The translations under genes and the position numbers were made by a program. Positions 33,167 through 36,700 of a stretch of 36,700 bases of DNA are shown here, piece by piece. The notes beneath the pieces were generated by a model. It saw only the letters and a program-made list of their open reading frames with translations, made no database searches and was not told the DNA's origin. Positions within the stretch are counted from its first letter, which is position 1. Each line of letters begins with the position of its first letter. Source of the stretch: an uncultured Faecalibacterium sp. (GTDB lineage: Bacteria > Bacillota > Clostridia > Oscillospirales > Ruminococcaceae); contig CAKTCY010000015.1 of NCBI GenBank assembly GCA_934540955.1, positions 1 through 36,700 of the forward strand. Reading direction: 5' to 3'.

Positions 33167-34861
33167 ATGAAACGCATTTCTCGTCGTAATTTCCTGAAGG
33201 TTGCAGGCGTGGGTGCCGCAGCTATGGGTCTGGCAGCCTGTGGCGGCAGCAAGTCCGGTTCTACCGCAACCTCCGGTTCTGCTTCTTCCGCTGCTGGTTC
33301 TTCTACCGGCAGTGTCAACACCGCTGGCTTCACCGTCCAGTACGGCCCCAACCCCGAGACTCTGGACCCCGCTCTGAACAGCGCTGTTGATGGTGCCAAC
33401 ACCATCATCACCATCTTCGAGCCCCTGCTGATCATCAACGAGAACAACGAAGTTGTTGGCGGCCAGGCTGAGAGTTGGGAAGCAAGTGAGGACGGCCTGA
33501 CCTGGACCTTCACCATGCGTGACGGCCTGAAGTGGAGTGACGGCACCGACCTGACCGCTAAGGACTTCGAGTACAGCTTCAAGCGTATGGCTAACCCCGA
33601 CACCGCTGCTCCCTACGCAGAGACCTGCCTGGGCATGATCGACGGCTTTGAGGCAGCTCAGGCCGGCGATACCGACGCTCTGAACGTCAAGGCAAGCGAT
33701 GACGGCAAGACCCTGACCATCGTGCTGTCCTACCCCTGCTCCTACTTCGACAAGATGGCCGCATTCGCATCCATGAGCCCTGTGCAGCAGGCTACCGTTG
33801 AGGCCAACGGCGATGCATGGTGCACCGCCGCTGAGACCTTCGTCTCCAACGGCCCCTACATGATCACCGAGTGGACCCCCTCCGAGCGTATCGTTCTGTC
33901 CAAGAACCCCAACTACGTTGGCGGCTGGGATAGCTCCAAGATCGTTTCCGACAGCATCACCGTGCTGCTGCTGGAGGACTCTTCCGCTTCCTACGCTGCT
34001 TACAACAGCGGCGAGGCTGTCATGATCAAGGATGTGCCCACCGACGAGATCCCCAGCCTGACCAAGGCAGAGGACGGCGGCGACTTCTATGTTGACACCA
34101 TTCTGGGCACCTACTACATCAGCCTGAACCTGCAGCACGATGCCTTCAAGGATGCCAAGGTCCGCAAGGCTCTGGCTCTGGCTATCGACCGCGACTATGT
34201 TGCCAACACCATCATGCAGGGCACCTACTCTGCTGCTTCCAACCTGGTCGGCCCCGGCATCGTGGACGAGCAGGGCTACTTCTACGACAACGCGAACGGC
34301 GGTTCTCCCTACATTGCAGCTGACTACGAGGCAAATCTGGCCGAGGCTAAGAAGCTGCTGGAAGAGGCTGGCTACCCCAATGGCGAGGGCTACCCCACCA
34401 TCGAGTACAGCACCAACGATTCCGGCTACCATGTGCCTTTGGCAGAGTACCTGCAGCAGGTCTGGGGCGATCTGGGCATTACCCTGACCATCAGCAAGAT
34501 GGAGTGGTCCGCCTTTACCGCTGCTCGTCGTGCAGGCGAGTACGATGTTGCCCGTAACGGCTGGGTCATGGACTACAACGATCCTTCCAACATGATCGAG
34601 CTGTTCTGCACCGGCAACGGCAACAATGATGGTAAGTACTCCAACGCTGACTTCGATGCCGCTGTTGAGGCTTCCAAGGTTGCTGATGCCGCCGAGCACT
34701 TTGCACAGCTGCACAATGCTGAGGACATCCTGATGGAGGATATGGGCTGCATCCCCGTTGCTTACTACAACGACTTCTGGCTGCAGAGCTCCTCTCTGAA
34801 GGGCGTCTGGCACAGCCCGTACGGCTACTGGTACTTCCAGTACGGCTATATCGAGGAGTAA
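33167..34861 (+). CDS. oppA: Oligopeptide-binding lipoprotein OppA
   Basis: The 564-residue substrate-binding protein has an N-terminal signal with SRRNFLKV, a perfect twin-arginine-like motif, and lipobox LAAC (Cys25), then a Ser/Thr/Gly-rich linker. The mature part is an SBP_bac_5 fold: NPETLDPALNSAVDGANTI, ESWEASEDGLTWTFTMRDGLKWSDG, the signature region LTAKDFEYSFKRMA, and YVGGWDSS. It delivers peptides to OppBCDF. It is the last gene of the cluster but has its own promoter and terminator, giving excess binding protein. Codons are strongly biased to GGT, GCT and AAC forms, unlike the sporulation genes. AAGGAAGG precedes the ATG. Confidence 0.96.
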   Translation: MKRISRRNFLKVAGVGAAAMGLAACGGSKSGSTATSGSASSAAGSSTGSVNTAGFTVQYGPNPETLDPALNSAVDGANTIITIFEPLLIINENNEVVGGQAESWEASEDGLTWTFTMRDGLKWSDGTDLTAKDFEYSFKRMANPDTAAPYAETCLGMIDGFEAAQAGDTDALNVKASDDGKTLTIVLSYPCSYFDKMAAFASMSPVQQATVEANGDAWCTAAETFVSNGPYMITEWTPSERIVLSKNPNYVGGWDSSKIVSDSITVLLLEDSSASYAAYNSGEAVMIKDVPTDEIPSLTKAEDGGDFYVDTILGTYYISLNLQHDAFKDAKVRKALALAIDRDYVANTIMQGTYSAASNLVGPGIVDEQGYFYDNANGGSPYIAADYEANLAEAKKLLEEAGYPNGEGYPTIEYSTNDSGYHVPLAEYLQQVWGDLGITLTISKMEWSAFTAARRAGEYDVARNGWVMDYNDPSNMIELFCTGNGNNDGKYSNADFDAAVEASKVADAAEHFAQLHNAEDILMEDMGCIPVAYYNDFWLQSSSLKGVWHSPYGYWYFQYGYIEE

Positions 34862-34911
34862 TTTCCTCTGTGTGCTGTGCAGCGTAAGCTGAACCGTAAA
34901 CTATAAGCACT

Positions 34912-34955
34912 AAGCACCCCGCCTATCGGAAACGGCTGGCGGGGTGCTTTTTTTG
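34912..34955 (+). terminator. Terminator of oppA
   Basis: A twelve-base-pair stem (34912-34923 with 34938-34949) is followed by a run of Ts. Confidence 0.95.
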
Positions 34956-34969
34956 CTGTTATCCTGCAA

Positions 34970-35008
34970 AAAAGACGAGTGCTCGGCAAAACCGAGCACT
35001 CGTCTTTT
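34970..35008 (-). terminator. Terminator of the 35042-35800 gene
   Basis: A perfect 17-bp stem (34970-34986 with 34992-35008, loop 5) is followed on the minus strand by TT beyond the AAAAGAC/GTCTTTT ends. It also has TTTT on the plus side, so it can stop both directions. Confidence 0.92.
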
Positions 35009-35041
35009 ATATGTAAACCAGATTGAAAAGGTACTATATGC

Positions 35042-35800
35042 TTACACCGCAGCCATAGCAGCCAGAACGCTCTGCCAGCTCTTGCTGCGTGCGGCAGGCA
35101 CCGGCGCGGGGCGGGTGCGCCGTGCAGCCGGGGCAGTATGGCAGGCTGCAGAGGATACCGTCAGGGCAGGGGAGGGGCAGAAGAACATAGCGGTGTCCTT
35201 TGCTAGCCACTGGGCCGCCAGTGCGGCGGCCTGCGGGTCAGACTGCAGGGCACGGCGCTCGTTCCCGACCAGAAAATCTGCCAGCCAGTACAAAATTGCG
35301 CCCAGCGGCAGGCAGGGGGAAGCGTCCTGATTCCAGTAGCTCCAGCGTGCGCCACAGCCAAGGTAGCTTTCCACCGTGATCTGTGCGCCGGTGCGGGCAT
35401 TCTGCGGGATGGTACCAACATAGTTCGTCCCGGCGCGCTGCCCCAGCTCCTCAATAAGGCGCTGGGTGCGGGCGGCATCCAGCCGATCCTCCCGGCAGTA
35501 GGCGCGGAAGTCGGTCTGGCTCAGCAGGCTGTCGGCGCTGGACGGAAAACGCCCGGTCAACTGCCCGTCCGCATTGTGGCACAGCTGCCAGCCCTTGCGG
35601 AACAGCTGGAAATTCAGGCAGCGCCGTCCCATGGTGGAGTAGCACACAAGGGCGCTCTGCTCCCCGGGCAGCTGCTTTACTTCAAGATAGGCATCATTGC
35701 CGCAGGTGTCCTGCAAACGGACGGTGAGCAGCAGCTGTGCACCGGTGTGCAGGGTGGACATGGCGTTGTGCATGGCGTCAAAATAACGGGAAGCGTCCAT
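35042..35800 (-). CDS. Protein of unknown function
   Basis: The 252-residue product has no signal peptide or membrane helix and no motif I recognise. The first 100 residues look like a compact alpha/beta domain (MHNAMSTLHTGAQLLLTV, GNDAYLEVKQLPG). The middle is rich in Tyr, Trp and Gly (TNYVGTIPQNARTGAQITVE, ARWSYWNQD). The last 50 residues are Ala/Pro/Arg-rich and low in complexity. AAGGAG lies 8 bases before the ATG. It has a long leader from a promoter near 35991-36019 and a strong terminator, so it is a single-gene unit. Confidence 0.75.
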   Translation of the reverse strand: MDASRYFDAMHNAMSTLHTGAQLLLTVRLQDTCGNDAYLEVKQLPGEQSALVCYSTMGRRCLNFQLFRKGWQLCHNADGQLTGRFPSSADSLLSQTDFRAYCREDRLDAARTQRLIEELGQRAGTNYVGTIPQNARTGAQITVESYLGCGARWSYWNQDASPCLPLGAILYWLADFLVGNERRALQSDPQAAALAAQWLAKDTAMFFCPSPALTVSSAACHTAPAARRTRPAPVPAARSKSWQSVLAAMAAV

Positions 35801-35984
35801 GATTGATCTCCTTCCTATAGCAATTCAACTTTTTAATGCAACAGCAACAACGTTGAATTGCATATCGCAAATATGCTGATTGAATGTTGCACTAATTTCT
35901 TGACTTGCGATAAAAGCAAACAGCGAAACGTTGTAAAAAGCACCAGCCGGGTGATCGGGCCGACAGGCTGCATAAAACTTCTCT
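35801..35984 (-). other. Long leader of the 35042-35800 mRNA
   Basis: About 184 nt separate the predicted start from the ATG. CAATTCAAC (35821-35829) and GTTGAATTG (35852-35860) are perfect 9-bp inverse copies just upstream of the ribosome site. No ORF or known riboswitch is apparent. Confidence 0.45.
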
Positions 35985-35990
35985 GAACGT

Positions 35991-36019
35991 AGTATAGCAT
36001 ACTTCTGAACAAAAAACAA
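35991..36019 (-). promoter_or_regulatory. Promoter of the 35042-35800 gene
   Basis: On the minus strand, TTGTTT (36014-36019), a 17-bp spacer and TATACT (35991-35996). Confidence 0.65.
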
Positions 36020-36116
36020 CTGTAAGTTTTCCAAAACGACAAATTTTTGCAAATACTTGCGGTGCAGAGCAAACGAAGGCTCAAAGCATGGTTGTACTTT
36101 TCGATAAGCGGTTGTA

Positions 36117-36176
36117 AAAACGACCCCTGCGGGAGATGCCGGCTAAGGCCGGAGCTGCTCCCACAGGGGTCGTTTT
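36117..36176 (-). terminator. Bidirectional terminator after the vWA gene
   Basis: Outer arms AAAACGACCCCTG/CAGGGGTCGTTTT (36117-36129 with 36164-36176) enclose GGGAG/CTCCC and GCCGGC/GGCCGG pairings. On the minus strand the stem runs into TTTTTAC, just past the vWA gene stop. Confidence 0.9.
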
Positions 36177-36184
36177 GTTTTTCT

Positions 36185-36700
36185 TCAATCGCTAAGTTCC
36201 CGGATCTCGTTCTGGATCAGCCGTCCGGCTGCCCGAGCAAGCTGATCCATGCCGCGGATACGCGCCATATTTTTGCCGTAGATCTGTGCGGCGGCACCGA
36301 CGCTGCTGTCCTCGCCCATAAAAACGGCAGACACCCGCACGCCCTGCCGCTGCAAGGTGCGCACCTGCGCGGCGGTATCGGCCACACCGGCGGCGTCCTC
36401 GTAGGCGCAGCCCAGCGGGTTCTCCGCTGTGGGTGGGATGCGGCGGCTGTCATTGGGGCTGGCATCGGTCAGCAGGATCATCAGGTGGCGCGGGGCGGGG
36501 CCGGGGGCGTACCGGATCAGATCACCCGCTGCCCGCAGCGCCAGACCGTCCCGGTTCCAGCCTGAGGCGAAGTAGCGGAAGATGTTCTGCCGGTTCTTGT
36601 CCGCAAAGCCTTTCAGCACCCGTAGCACCGTGTAGCCCCGCAGGCTGCTGAAGGCGCTTACCCGCACCGGAATGCCGCAGTTGGCCAAGCTTTCGGCCAG
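36185..36700 (-). CDS. von Willebrand factor A-domain protein, C-terminal part (partial)
   Basis: The frame is open to the window edge, so at least the N-terminus is missing; 171 residues are visible. HLMILLTDASPND is the third metal-ion-dependent adhesion-site element of a vWA fold. The pattern GWNRDGLALRAAGDLIRYAP before it, and GVRVSAVFMGEDSSVGAAAQIYGKNMARI after it, resemble the C-terminal vWA domains of CobT/NorD-like proteins, which usually partner a MoxR-type AAA ATPase. No such ATPase is visible inside the window. An internal TTG near 36688 could be read as a start, but the family N-terminal part is absent, so truncation by the window is the better explanation. Confidence 0.82.
   Translation of the reverse strand: MAESLANCGIPVRVSAFSSLRGYTVLRVLKGFADKNRQNIFRYFASGWNRDGLALRAAGDLIRYAPGPAPRHLMILLTDASPNDSRRIPPTAENPLGCAYEDAAGVADTAAQVRTLQRQGVRVSAVFMGEDSSVGAAAQIYGKNMARIRGMDQLARAAGRLIQNEIRELSD

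Noticed and set aside
33137..34813. Long minus-strand open frame across oppA
   Set aside because: Antisense shadow of a highly codon-biased gene.

Overview
The window looks like chromosomal DNA of a Faecalibacterium-type bacterium (Oscillospiraceae/Ruminococcaceae, Clostridia). The grounds are a GC-rich Firmicute coding style, a homolog of the Faecalibacterium secreted protein MAM, clostridial sporulation regulators, Opp and BMP-type ABC transporters, and consensus sigma-A promoters. The genus is inferred from gene content; no 16S gene is present.

Layout. 1-2267: end of a polyamine operon (carboxynorspermidine synthase, then nspC). 2333-4848: two convergent envelope-polysaccharide membrane genes, an O-antigen ligase/polymerase-like protein and an acyltransferase. 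4947-5267: tRNA-Ala(GGC) with a degenerate tandem copy, both on the minus strand. 5298-6213: thiT under a TPP riboswitch with its own terminator. 6287-9858: early and forespore sporulation regulators, spoIIID (+) and spoIIGA-sigE-sigG (-). A compact locus resembling a type I toxin-antitoxin lies between sigE and sigG, and a palindromic repeat element lies between spoIIGA and sigE. 10011-10682: the MAM-family gene with its own promoter and terminator, followed by a second copy of the repeat element. 11018-14978: nadE, a NusG-domain-II protein and an LCP-family protein, probably one operon. 15085-15433: rnpB (-), divergent from an RluA-type pseudouridine synthase; the two promoters share one palindromic -35 box. 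16482-18535: a LysM-G5-M23 cell-wall hydrolase behind a long leader. 18566-25076: purine nucleoside phosphorylase, cytidine deaminase and a four-gene BMP-family ABC transporter, which together suggest nucleoside uptake and salvage. 25202-28416: Wzz/CpsD/CpsB polysaccharide-export phosphoregulation and an unknown membrane-anchored protein. 28732-34955: oppBCDF with a structured leader, then oppA from its own promoter with a palindromic operator. 35042-36700: an unknown minus-strand protein and the 3' end of a vWA-domain gene.

Main points for a second look are: (1) the 7611-8045 locus, where a 37-residue peptide gene with a sequestered Shine-Dalgarno faces a roughly 92-nt antisense RNA that has a perfect consensus promoter and a terminator; (2) the MAM-family gene next to the sporulation cluster, with codon use typical of very high expression; (3) the shared -35 box of rnpB and the pseudouridine synthase; (4) a predicted forespore-type promoter before sigG in a genus usually described as non-sporulating; (5) 5'-terminal hairpins recurring on the three genes whose codon use suggests highest expression. 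All assignments come from reading the sequence. No database or folding program was run.
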